A stretch of DNA of 29,490 bases from an uncultured Sphingobacteriales bacterium (GTDB lineage: Bacteria > Bacteroidota > Bacteroidia > Chitinophagales > Chitinophagaceae), in the NCBI GenBank assembly GCA_946887085.1, contig CAMPKG010000002.1:1-29490 (forward strand). Reading direction: 5' to 3'. Position 1 is the first letter of the stretch. Each line of letters starts with the position of its first letter. Position numbers and translations under genes: made by a program. This document shows, piece after piece, positions 8,274 to 14,655 of this stretch. The notes under the pieces are model-generated. The model saw only the letters and a list, made by a program, of their open reading frames with translations, searched no databases and had not been told where the DNA came from.

Positions 8274-9551
8274 TCAGTTGAATATAGCGAGCGTATAATT
8301 CGATTTGCCTTTTTGTATCAGCATGTATTTATCATTCAGCAGGTGCTCCTGTTTCAGCAGGAATTCCGTGCCTACTACTTTTTCTTTATTGATGCTCACA
8401 CCGCCATTTTGTATCATCTTGCGCGCTTCGCCTTTCGATGGAAAAACTTTTCTATCCGCAAGGAACGTGATCAGGTCAACACCTTCGCCCAATGCATCTT
8501 TTGTACCGGATACCTGCGGCACACCTTCCATCACTTCCAACAGCTGTCTTTCGTTGAGCGCACGCAATGCGTCAACAGTCGATTGGCCAAACAATATTTC
8601 TGACGCCTTTTGCGCAAAGGCAAGATCTTCTGCACTGTGCACCATTATCGTCAGTTCTTCAGCCAGGGCTTTTTGCAGCTTACGCAGATGCGGCGCCGTT
8701 TTGTGCTCTTCTATCAGCGCGTTTATTTCTTCCAGCGGACGGAATGAGAACGTAAGTGTCATGCGTACAGAATCATCATCAGCCTGTTTTAGCCAGAATT
8801 GGTAGAACTGGTAAGGCGATGTACGCTCTGCATCGAGCCATACGTTACCCTGCTCACTCTTTCCGAATTTGCTGCCATCACTTTTAGTAACCAGCGGAGT
8901 GGTGAATGCGAATGCATCGCTGCCGCCTTTGCGCCTGATAAGCTCAGTACCAGTAACAATGTTCCCCCATTGGTCGGCACCGCCCATCTGCAGCTTTACA
9001 TTGTTCTCTTTATTAAGATGGTAATAATCGTATCCCTGGATCAATTGATAAGTAAACTCTGTGAACGACAAACCTGTTTCCAGCCTTTTCTGCACCGAAT
9101 CTTTCGACATCATATAATTCACTGAAATGTGCTTACCGGCATCGCGGATAAAATCAAGGAAGCTGAAATTTTTGAACCAGTCGTAATTATTCACCATCAC
9201 CGCGCCGTTGGGCACATCCGTCCCGAAATCGATGAATTTGGAAAGCTGCTTTTTGATACCCTCGCAGTTGGCAAGGATGGTATCCATATCCAGCAGGTTG
9301 CGCTCCGCCGATTTTCCCGACGGGTCGCCTATCATGCCGGTAGCGCCACCCACCAGGGCATAGGGTTTGTGTCCCGCCCTTTGCAAACGCATCAACAGGG
9401 TAATAGGGACCAGGTTGCCCACATGCAGGCTGTCAGCGGTAGGGTCGAAGCCCACATAGCCTGAGGTCATTTCTTTTTGCAATTGCTCTTCAGTGCCGGG
9501 CATTATATCCTGTACCAGGTTCCGCGCTTGTAGTTCTTTTATCAGGTTCAT
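8274..9551 (-). CDS. tyrS: Tyrosyl-tRNA synthetase
   Basis: Charges tRNA-Tyr with tyrosine. From the ATG at 9551 the protein has 425 residues, normal for the bacterial TyrS family. Class I signatures are visible: HVGN at 43-46 (HIGH box), YQLIQGYDYYHL and GGADQWGNI (tyrosine and ATP site), and KFGKS at 228-232 (KMSKS box). The C-terminal S4-like RNA-binding domain (about 355-420) includes FPSKGEARKMIQNGGVSIN. The frame extends 8 codons upstream to an ATG at 9575, but that ATG overlaps the likely promoter, and the family begins at the MNLIKEL-type start. It is the first gene of a likely operon with the multihaem cytochrome. Confidence 0.97.
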   Translation of the reverse strand: MNLIKELQARNLVQDIMPGTEEQLQKEMTSGYVGFDPTADSLHVGNLVPITLLMRLQRAGHKPYALVGGATGMIGDPSGKSAERNLLDMDTILANCEGIKKQLSKFIDFGTDVPNGAVMVNNYDWFKNFSFLDFIRDAGKHISVNYMMSKDSVQKRLETGLSFTEFTYQLIQGYDYYHLNKENNVKLQMGGADQWGNIVTGTELIRRKGGSDAFAFTTPLVTKSDGSKFGKSEQGNVWLDAERTSPYQFYQFWLKQADDDSVRMTLTFSFRPLEEINALIEEHKTAPHLRKLQKALAEELTIMVHSAEDLAFAQKASEILFGQSTVDALRALNERQLLEVMEGVPQVSGTKDALGEGVDLITFLADRKVFPSKGEARKMIQNGGVSINKEKVVGTEFLLKQEHLLNDKYMLIQKGKSNYTLAIFN

Positions 9552-9572
9552 TATTAATTGTATCGGGAGGGG

Positions 9573-9580
9573 CAAAAATA
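9573..9580 (-). promoter_or_regulatory. Probable -7 element of the tyrS promoter
   Basis: Read on the minus strand this is TATTTTTG, an exact TAnnTTTG match, 21 bp before the ATG at 9551. No good TTTG -33 partner was found at the expected distance, so this is a half-supported promoter. Confidence 0.45.
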
Positions 9581-9680
9581 AGGTTTAGACTTTGTATGTC
9601 AGAATAAGCGCCTGCAGTGGCCTTCTTGTCATATGAAATAATTTATAACGTAAATTAACCAATGATAAATAGGGGCTTGT

Positions 9681-9710
9681 TTTGTTTTTCAGAAATTGTT
9701 TCTATCTTTC
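9681..9710 (+). promoter_or_regulatory. Probable promoter of the DUF6089 gene
   Basis: TTTG at 9681-9684 and TATCTTTC at 9703-9710 (one mismatch to TAnnTTTG) are 18 bp apart. The -7 element ends 26 bp before the start codon at 9737. Confidence 0.5.
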
Positions 9711-9736
9711 GATACTCTTAACAAAAAATTAAGGCC

Positions 9737-10597
9737 TTGAAACGACTAATACTTTGCTTTGCGATGTTGGTTCCGGTGCTGTCTTTTGCCCAGGCTCATC
9801 ATGAGATAGGGCTTTCGGCAGGCGTAGCTAACTACTTTGGAGATCTTCAGGACAGGGTTTTCGATGCCCATACCAACAGGCCTATGGGCGGGCTTTCTTA
9901 TAAGTTCTTCATGAACCCGCATTTAGGTATCCGCCTCGGCGCTTCGTATACGAACATCACCGCTGCCGACAGCCTGTCGACTGCCAGGGTGAAACAAGAA
10001 CGCAATCTGCGGTTCGCATCAAACTTATTCGAGTTCCATGGTGGCCTTGAGCTGAACTTTCTTCCTATCGAAGCCGACAGGGTGAAGTTCACACCATATA
10101 TCTTCGGTGGCATCGGGCTGTTCCATTTCAATCCTTATACTGATGGTGTGGCAGGCGAAAAAGTTTACCTGCGACCACTAAGCACGGAAGGACAAAACAT
10201 CCCCGTATATCCCGACCGTAAAGAATACGGAGTTGTGAATGTTTCGTTTCCGTTCGGTGGTGGTTTGAAAGCATTCATCGGCAAAACCATCATGATGTCA
10301 GCTGAGGTTGGCTTCCGCTGGACGAATACAGATTATCTTGATGATGTAAGTAAATCTTATGTAAACTTAGATACGCTGGCCGCTTACCGTGGTTACCAAT
10401 CAGTTCAGCTTGCATACCGTGGCGATGAAACGCGCAACTGGGATGGCAACTATCCCGACTACAAATTCCAGCGCGGCGATAGCCAGAGCAACGACTGGTA
10501 TATGTTCGCTAACGTAACAGTAGGTATCTATCTGAAAGCCTTCGGCAACCTGAACGATTACTGGCAGGCACACTGCCCGGCGTTCTTCCGCAGGTAA
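9737..10597 (+). CDS. DUF6089-type outer-membrane beta-barrel protein
   Basis: A 286-residue protein with a signal peptide (about 1-18, cleaved near SFA before QAHHEIG). The mature start, EIGLSAGVANYFGDLQD, is the hallmark I associate with the Bacteroidota DUF6089 family of predicted outer-membrane barrels. Gly/aromatic strands such as TPYIFGGIGLFHFNPYT and FPFGGGLKAFIGKTIMMSAEVGFRWTNTDYLDDVS (shortened here to FPFGGGLKAF and AEVGFRWTNTDYLDDVS) follow. The start codon is TTG at 9737: it is the only start that keeps the whole signal peptide, and an AAGG lies just upstream. The gene is monocistronic with its own promoter and terminator. Role in the envelope is unknown. Confidence 0.85.
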   Translation: MKRLILCFAMLVPVLSFAQAHHEIGLSAGVANYFGDLQDRVFDAHTNRPMGGLSYKFFMNPHLGIRLGASYTNITAADSLSTARVKQERNLRFASNLFEFHGGLELNFLPIEADRVKFTPYIFGGIGLFHFNPYTDGVAGEKVYLRPLSTEGQNIPVYPDRKEYGVVNVSFPFGGGLKAFIGKTIMMSAEVGFRWTNTDYLDDVSKSYVNLDTLAAYRGYQSVQLAYRGDETRNWDGNYPDYKFQRGDSQSNDWYMFANVTVGIYLKAFGNLNDYWQAHCPAFFRR

Positions 10598-10641
10598 TAT
10601 ATTTTTTAGTTTACCACAACCTGACTAAGGGGGTAAAAGAG

Positions 10642-10666
10642 AGAAGCGGCTGATCTAGCCGCTTCT
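10642..10666. terminator. Bidirectional Rho-independent terminator
   Basis: A 10-bp perfect stem AGAAGCGGCT / AGCCGCTTCT with a 5-nt loop is followed on the plus strand by TTATTTTTTA. It sits between two convergent genes (the DUF6089 gene and the HAD phosphatase). Read on the minus strand it is followed by CTCTTTTA, so it may serve both. Confidence 0.85.
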
Positions 10667-10673
10667 TTATTTT

Positions 10674-11372
10674 TTAGAATATCTCTAAGAGATCATTGAG
10701 GTGATGCACTTCGTAAGTGGGAGCTCCGTCGTGTGCTTTTTTGAACGGGTTATAATACACCTGGTCCCAGCCGGCATTGTAGGCTCCCCGCACGTCTATT
10801 TCCAGCGCATCGCCTATCATGATGCTCTCGTCCATCCTCGCTCCCGTTGCCTTCAATGCATAGTCGAAAATATCCGGGTGTGGTTTCAGGCTGTTGCTTT
10901 TTTCTGAGGTGATGACTTCCTTGAAGTACGAGGCAATACCTGAGTATTGCAACTTCAGCCACTGCGTGGTTTCAAACCCATTGGTGATGAGATGAAGCGT
11001 GTATTTTTTACTACAATGGTCAAGCAACTCCTTTGCGGCCGGCATCAGTGTGGTTTGCGTAGGCAGTATCTCTAAATAAGCGCTGCTCAGCTCATGTGCC
11101 AATGCCGTATCGCCTATCTTAAAATCCAGTAGTGTCAGCCAGAAACGCTTCCAGCGCAATTCCTCGCGCCTGATATATCCTCCACGGTAACGGACCCAAA
11201 GCCTGTCGTTGTGCTCATTAAAGCGTGTATTGAACTCCACAAAATCATTTATCCCTCTCGATGGCAGATCATGCTCCAGGTATAACCGTGTCAGCGTCAA
11301 CTCCGAATTCTTGTCGAAATCCCAGAGTGTATGGTCGAGGTCGAAGAATAAATGTTTGTAGGTCTTCTGCAT
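10674..11372 (-). CDS. HAD-superfamily nucleotidase, YjjG/YfnB-like
   Basis: A 232-residue cytosolic HAD phosphatase. Motif I is FFDLDHTLWDF with the nucleophile D11 and acid/base D13. Motif II is the Thr in LITNG. Motif III is the Lys in KSNSLKPHPDIF. Motif IV is IMIGDALEIDVRGA. An all-helical C1 cap (about 18-95) lies between motifs I and II. Length and motif I wording fit the YjjG group, which dephosphorylates pyrimidine and non-canonical nucleoside monophosphates. The frame stays open 42 codons further upstream, but that stretch encodes Cys-rich nonsense derived from a repeat, so I start at the ATG at 11372. It is the third gene after bamD and rpoZ, separated from rpoZ by a hairpin, and may be expressed partly by read-through. 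Confidence 0.88.
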   Translation of the reverse strand: MQKTYKHLFFDLDHTLWDFDKNSELTLTRLYLEHDLPSRGINDFVEFNTRFNEHNDRLWVRYRGGYIRREELRWKRFWLTLLDFKIGDTALAHELSSAYLEILPTQTTLMPAAKELLDHCSKKYTLHLITNGFETTQWLKLQYSGIASYFKEVITSEKSNSLKPHPDIFDYALKATGARMDESIMIGDALEIDVRGAYNAGWDQVYYNPFKKAHDGAPTYEVHHLNDLLEIF

Positions 11373-11395
11373 GCAATACAAAGTTAAACTAAAAG

Positions 11396-11491
11396 GTAAA
11401 ATGCAAAATGTAAAACAGCCGCCTTTATTGTCGGGCGGCTGTAATAATATGTTCGAAGTAAATGCAAAATGTAAAAGCATTTTGCATTTAC
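11396..11491. repeat. Three-copy A/T repeat cluster flanking a terminator
   Basis: Copy A, GTAAAATGCAAAATG (11396-11410), and copy B, GTAAATGCAAAATG (11458-11471), are direct repeats. Copy C (11478-11491) is the exact reverse complement of B, giving a 14-bp perfect hairpin with a 6-nt loop. Copies A and C also form inverted repeats around the GC-rich terminator. The internal unit is the heptamer AAAATGY. The arrangement resembles a small non-coding mobile or REP-like element inserted between rpoZ and the HAD gene, but only one locus is visible here. Confidence 0.6.
11415..11442 (-). terminator. Rho-independent terminator after rpoZ
   Basis: On the minus strand a 9-bp GC-rich stem (ACAGCCGCC / GGCGGCTGT, 10-nt loop) is followed directly by TTTTAC. 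It lies 57 bp after the rpoZ stop and 43 bp before the HAD start, so it would end or attenuate transcription between them. Confidence 0.75.
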
Positions 11492-11498
11492 ATTTCAA

Positions 11499-11819
11499 CT
11501 ACTTCTTACGATAGTAGATCTTGTCTTCGTTGAACTCAGTCACTGACTGCAATGAGGGATTGGCCATGCGCTCATAGATGCGCGATATCTCGATCTGCTC
11601 TTTATTTTCGTGGATCTCTTCCAGGTTGTCTGCATGCACGGTGAATTCATCCAGTTTGCGGTGCAGCTCTTCTTTCATGGTCACCGCTATCTGGCTGGCA
11701 CGACGAGATATCACTACGATAGACTCGTACAGGTTGCCGGTCTTTTCCTTCAGCGCAACAACGTCGCGTGTTTCAACCAACGGGTTAACTGACGCCAGTG
11801 CTTTTCTATTTGTGCTCAT
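11499..11819 (-). CDS. rpoZ: RNA polymerase omega subunit (Bacteroidota type)
   Basis: A 106-residue homologue of omega/Rpb6, which helps assemble RNA polymerase by clamping the beta' subunit. The core segment TGNLYESIVVISRRASQIAV matches the conserved omega helix pair. The tail EQIEISRIYERMANPSLQSV and EFNEDKIYYRKK are what I recall of the Bacteroidota version, which is more divergent than the proteobacterial one. It overlaps the end of bamD by 14 bp and is translated from another frame, so the two are translationally coupled. The bamD-rpoZ pairing is common in Bacteroidota. Confidence 0.88.
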   Translation of the reverse strand: MSTNRKALASVNPLVETRDVVALKEKTGNLYESIVVISRRASQIAVTMKEELHRKLDEFTVHADNLEEIHENKEQIEISRIYERMANPSLQSVTEFNEDKIYYRKK

Positions 11820-12618
11820 TGCGTATTTGTTTTATGTTATTGTCTGCTTGTGTATATACTTTTTCTGCTTCGCGCAGGTAAGTTGACTTAGGATAAGTAT
11901 CCACCAGTTCCTGGTATGCGCTCACTGTGGATGCATAACGCTCTTCCTGTTTTTCAGGGGTGCTTCGCCTTGCATAGCGGTACAACGAACGAACGATCTG
12001 GTATTGGTAAAAATCAGCGTTTGCCGATTCGGGGTATTCACGCAGCAGGTTCTTATAAGAAACACTGGCTGCTTTGTAATGCCCGATGTTATAATATAGC
12101 TTGGCCGCATCGGCATACTTCACTTCCATTTTGCGGCGTGCATTCTCAACTATTTTGCTCGCTTCATCCAAACGCTTGGATTCAGGATGCGTATTGATGA
12201 ACGATTGCATGGCCTCCATTGCTTTTGCAGTATTGGTCTGCTCAAGGGATGGCTTGGGTGAAAGATTATACAAGGCCAGTGCATGCATATACTCCATCTC
12301 TTCAGCGTCTTTGCTGTTAGGGAAGAAATCAACGAAGTTGCGGAAATGGTACGATGCCGACAGGTAATCTTTCATATGGTAATAAGACCAGGCATAGCGA
12401 TAATAGAGCGGTTCGTAGTTCTTGGTGTTTTTCATTACCGGTATGAGGTTCTCATACACTGCTATCGCCTGTGCGTATTTCTTTTTGTCGTAATACTGGT
12501 TGGCCTTGGTAAGTTTATAATTGACGTCGTTGCTCTTCAGCACACGCTCGTAGCTGTTGCAGGCTGCGAACGAAACGAGGCACAATAAAAACAAGAAATT
12601 TCTTACGCGTAAAAGCAT
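11806..12618 (-). CDS. bamD: Outer-membrane assembly lipoprotein BamD
   Basis: BamD is the TPR lipoprotein of the BAM complex that inserts beta-barrels into the outer membrane. From ATG 12618 the product is 270 residues. A lipoprotein signal peptide ends in SFAAC with the lipidated cysteine at C20. TPR-like helical repeats follow, e.g. KKYAQAIAVYENLIP and KDYLSASYHFRNFVDFFP, with the BamD hallmark FPNSKDAEEMEYMHALALY. The frame can also start at a TTG at 12630, which adds MQPS; I prefer the ATG. A TATTTTTG -7-like element on the minus strand (12628-12635) lies so close that a transcript would be nearly leaderless. Followed by rpoZ with overlap. Confidence 0.92.
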   Translation of the reverse strand: MLLRVRNFLFLLCLVSFAACNSYERVLKSNDVNYKLTKANQYYDKKKYAQAIAVYENLIPVMKNTKNYEPLYYRYAWSYYHMKDYLSASYHFRNFVDFFPNSKDAEEMEYMHALALYNLSPKPSLEQTNTAKAMEAMQSFINTHPESKRLDEASKIVENARRKMEVKYADAAKLYYNIGHYKAASVSYKNLLREYPESANADFYQYQIVRSLYRYARRSTPEKQEERYASTVSAYQELVDTYPKSTYLREAEKVYTQADNNIKQIRNEHK

Positions 12619-12700
12619 AGAGGGCTGCAAAAATAGCTAAAATATAGGTTATTGCCTAACACCCTAGCCAAAGCTCTGTTAAAAGGGCTTAAAAAGCACA

Positions 12701-12819
12701 ATTCACAGGTTATCCACAGTCATTCACAGGTTTTACACCTCCTCTTATCCACCCACTGTGCTTTATCCTCCAAAGCCGTTGACTGTAAAGGATTTGCAAA
12801 GATTTATGCTTGTGGAAAA
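12701..12819. other. DnaA-box cluster: candidate oriC or DnaA-controlled region
   Basis: DnaA-box-like 9-mers: TTATCCACA at 12710-12718 (perfect consensus), TTTTACACC at 12731-12739, TTATCCACC at 12745-12753, TTATCCTCC at 12763-12771 (weak), and on the minus strand TTTTCCACA at 12811-12819. A further minus-strand box, TTACCCACA, is at 12867-12875 within the MraZ repeats. ATTCACAGGTT occurs twice, at 12701-12711 and 12722-12732. An AT-rich stretch follows (12815-12870). Most genes on each side point away from it. Whether it is the chromosomal origin cannot be decided from this window. Confidence 0.45.
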
Positions 12820-12837
12820 ATATGAATGAGATTTATT

Positions 12838-12887
12838 GTGTCTTTTCGTGGGAAAATGTGTTATTTTGTGGGTAAATCGGGAAAACA
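12838..12887 (+). promoter_or_regulatory. Probable MraZ operator: five 10-bp repeats before mraZ
   Basis: The 50 bp divide into five in-register decamers: GTGTCTTTTC, GTGGGAAAAT, GTGTTATTTT, GTGGGTAAAT, CGGGAAAACA. MraZ of other bacteria is known to bind TGGGN-type repeats with 10-bp periodicity just upstream of its own gene; two units here have the exact GTGGG core and the others are degenerate. The array ends 6 bp before the mraZ ATG, so bound MraZ would block transcription or early elongation of the whole dcw operon. No clear promoter could be fixed; TATGCTTG at 12805-12812 is a one-mismatch -7 candidate. Confidence 0.7.
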
Positions 12888-12893
12888 TCAGTA

Positions 12894-13364
12894 ATGACAA
12901 GCTTTCTAGGCGAATATGAGGTTGCGATGGATGCGAAAGGCCGCTTTTTGCTGCCTTCCGGGTTCCGTAAGCAGCTGCCAGAGGGTAGTGCTGAGCGCTT
13001 TGTCATTAACCGCGGGTTCGAGAATTGTCTCACCTTGTACCCAATGGATAGCTGGACGGTACTTTCCGAGAAGATCAACAAACTGAACGATTTCAACCCG
13101 AAAGTGAGGGAGTTCAAGAGGCTGTTCCTGAACGGCGCCAACATAGTGGAGGCCGACAGTGCAGGCAGGATATTGTTGCCAAAACCGCTGCAGGAGTATG
13201 CAGGTCTGAAAAAGGACATCATCATGTCAGCACAGGGCAATAAAGTGGAGTTGTGGGATAAAGATACTTACTACAATTATATAAATCAGCACGCAGGTGG
13301 CTTTAGCGACCTGGCTGCTGAAGTGGCAGGTGGCGATTTTATCAACCCTTTTGAAGGTATGTGA
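12894..13364 (+). CDS. mraZ: Transcriptional regulator MraZ
   Basis: MraZ is the AbrB-like DNA-binding regulator at the head of the dcw cluster, forming ring-shaped oligomers. The 156-residue protein has the two swapped-hairpin repeats with their signature motifs: DAKGRFLLP at 13-21 and DSAGRILLP at 88-96. The ATG at 12894 gives the family's usual N-terminus (MTSFLGEYEVAMDAKGR). It lies right behind a decamer array matching a MraZ operator, so autoregulation is likely. The stop codon overlaps nothing; rsmH starts one base later. Confidence 0.96.
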   Translation: MTSFLGEYEVAMDAKGRFLLPSGFRKQLPEGSAERFVINRGFENCLTLYPMDSWTVLSEKINKLNDFNPKVREFKRLFLNGANIVEADSAGRILLPKPLQEYAGLKKDIIMSAQGNKVELWDKDTYYNYINQHAGGFSDLAAEVAGGDFINPFEGM

Positions 13365-13365
13365 T

Positions 13366-14280
13366 ATGGGTGATCCCACATTTTACCACACAACAGTTCT
13401 TTTAAAGGAGGCAGTGGAAGGTTTGGCGATAAAAAAGGATGGCGTTTATGTGGACGCAACCTTTGGTGGAGGCGGTCATAGCCGGGAGATCTTGAGCAGG
13501 CTTGGGGAAAACGGGCAGCTCATCGCTTTCGATCATGACACCGATGCCTGGCGCAACAAACCGGACGACGGCAGGCTCACGCAGGTGACCGAGAACTTCA
13601 GGTATATAAAAAAATTCCTGAGGCTGCATGGTCAACCACAGGTAGATGGCATACTTGCCGATCTGGGTGTGAGTTCGTTCCAGTTCGATACGGCTGAGCG
13701 GGGGTTTTCCATCAGGTTCGACGGCCCACTGGATATGCGGATGGATAAGCGGACGGAACAGACAGCTGAGCAGGTGCTGAAAACCTACAAGGAGCAGCAG
13801 TTGCACAAGATGTTCGAGCAATACGGAGAAGTGAGGAACTCGAAACAGCTGGCCAAGCACATCGCAGACAACAGGAACAAAGTAAACCTGGCTACGATAG
13901 GCTCGCTGAAAGCGCTGCTGGCGCCGATAATGAAAGGTAATCCCAACCGTTATCTGGCACAGGTTTTTCAGGCTTTGCGCATCGAAGTGAATGATGAAAT
14001 GGGTGCGCTCAAAGACTTGCTGGAACAAGCAGCGGTCAGCCTAAAACCTGGTGGCAGACTGAGCATCATCACCTTTCACTCGCTGGAAGACAGGCTGGTG
14101 AAGCAGTTCATGAAAAAGGGTATCTGGGGCGAAGCGGAAACGGATGTGTTTGGGAAAGTACTGGAAGAACCACCGCTAAAGCTGATCAATGCCAAGCCGA
14201 TAGAACCTACCGAAGAAGAAATAAAAAACAACCCCCGTGCAAGAAGTGCACGGTTGAGAATAGCGGAGAAAGCAGAATGA
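13366..14280 (+). CDS. rsmH: 16S rRNA (cytosine-1402-N4)-methyltransferase
   Basis: RsmH (MraW) methylates N4 of C1402 in the 16S rRNA P site, using SAM. The 304-residue protein shows the SAM-binding loop YVDATFGGGGHSREIL (GGGGH at 34-38), then GILADLGVSSFQFD, the FSIRFDGPLDMRMD motif, LSIITFHSLEDRLVK, and the C-terminal RARSARLRIAEK. The frame is open further upstream inside mraZ, but the ATG at 13366, one base after the mraZ stop (TGATATG), gives the family N-terminus FYHTTVLLKEAV. The last bases overlap ftsL as ATGA. Confidence 0.97.
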   Translation: MGDPTFYHTTVLLKEAVEGLAIKKDGVYVDATFGGGGHSREILSRLGENGQLIAFDHDTDAWRNKPDDGRLTQVTENFRYIKKFLRLHGQPQVDGILADLGVSSFQFDTAERGFSIRFDGPLDMRMDKRTEQTAEQVLKTYKEQQLHKMFEQYGEVRNSKQLAKHIADNRNKVNLATIGSLKALLAPIMKGNPNRYLAQVFQALRIEVNDEMGALKDLLEQAAVSLKPGGRLSIITFHSLEDRLVKQFMKKGIWGEAETDVFGKVLEEPPLKLINAKPIEPTEEEIKNNPRARSARLRIAEKAE

Positions 14281-14654
14281 GCGACAAAAACAATGTGCAG
14301 GAGCAAGGGCAAACACCCGTGCAGCGTATCCGGAACGACTGGAAGACGCTGGTGGAAAAAATATCCTACAACACTATTGTAAGTAACGTACCCTACCTGG
14401 CTTTTGTGGCACTACTGTGCGTGTTGTACATCAACAACACCCAACGCGCAGTGGAAACTCAGCGCGAGCTGAACAAGCAGAACAAGATTTTGAAAGAATT
14501 ACGCTGGAAATATATGGACATCAAAACGCAGCTGATGTACACGAGGATGGAGACACAGGTGATCAGGAATGCATCGGTCATAGGACTGAAACCATTAATG
14601 CTTCCCGCGTATACGATAGAAAAAGATTCTGCAGCCGCAAAAACAGTAAACTAA
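14277..14654 (+). CDS. ftsL: FtsL-like cell division protein
   Basis: A 125-residue bitopic protein in the FtsL position. It has a cytosolic N-terminus of about 35 residues, one membrane helix (about 36-54, NVPYLAFVALLCVLY), then a periplasmic helix rich in charged residues (about 58-95, coiled-coil-like) and a short tail. FtsL bridges FtsQ/FtsB to FtsW-FtsI and activates septal synthesis. Sequence similarity to proteobacterial FtsL is minimal, so the call rests on position, topology and resemblance to the Bacteroidota FtsL-like family. It starts with an ATGA overlap with rsmH. No separate ftsB is seen in the window. Confidence 0.85.
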   Translation: MSDKNNVQEQGQTPVQRIRNDWKTLVEKISYNTIVSNVPYLAFVALLCVLYINNTQRAVETQRELNKQNKILKELRWKYMDIKTQLMYTRMETQVIRNASVIGLKPLMLPAYTIEKDSAAAKTVN

Positions 14655-14655
14655 G

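Noticed and set aside
11373..11498. 42-codon N-terminal extension of the HAD protein
   Set aside because: The stretch is encoded by the A/T repeat and the terminator hairpin; the conserved HAD start MQKTYKHLFFDLDHT begins at 11372.
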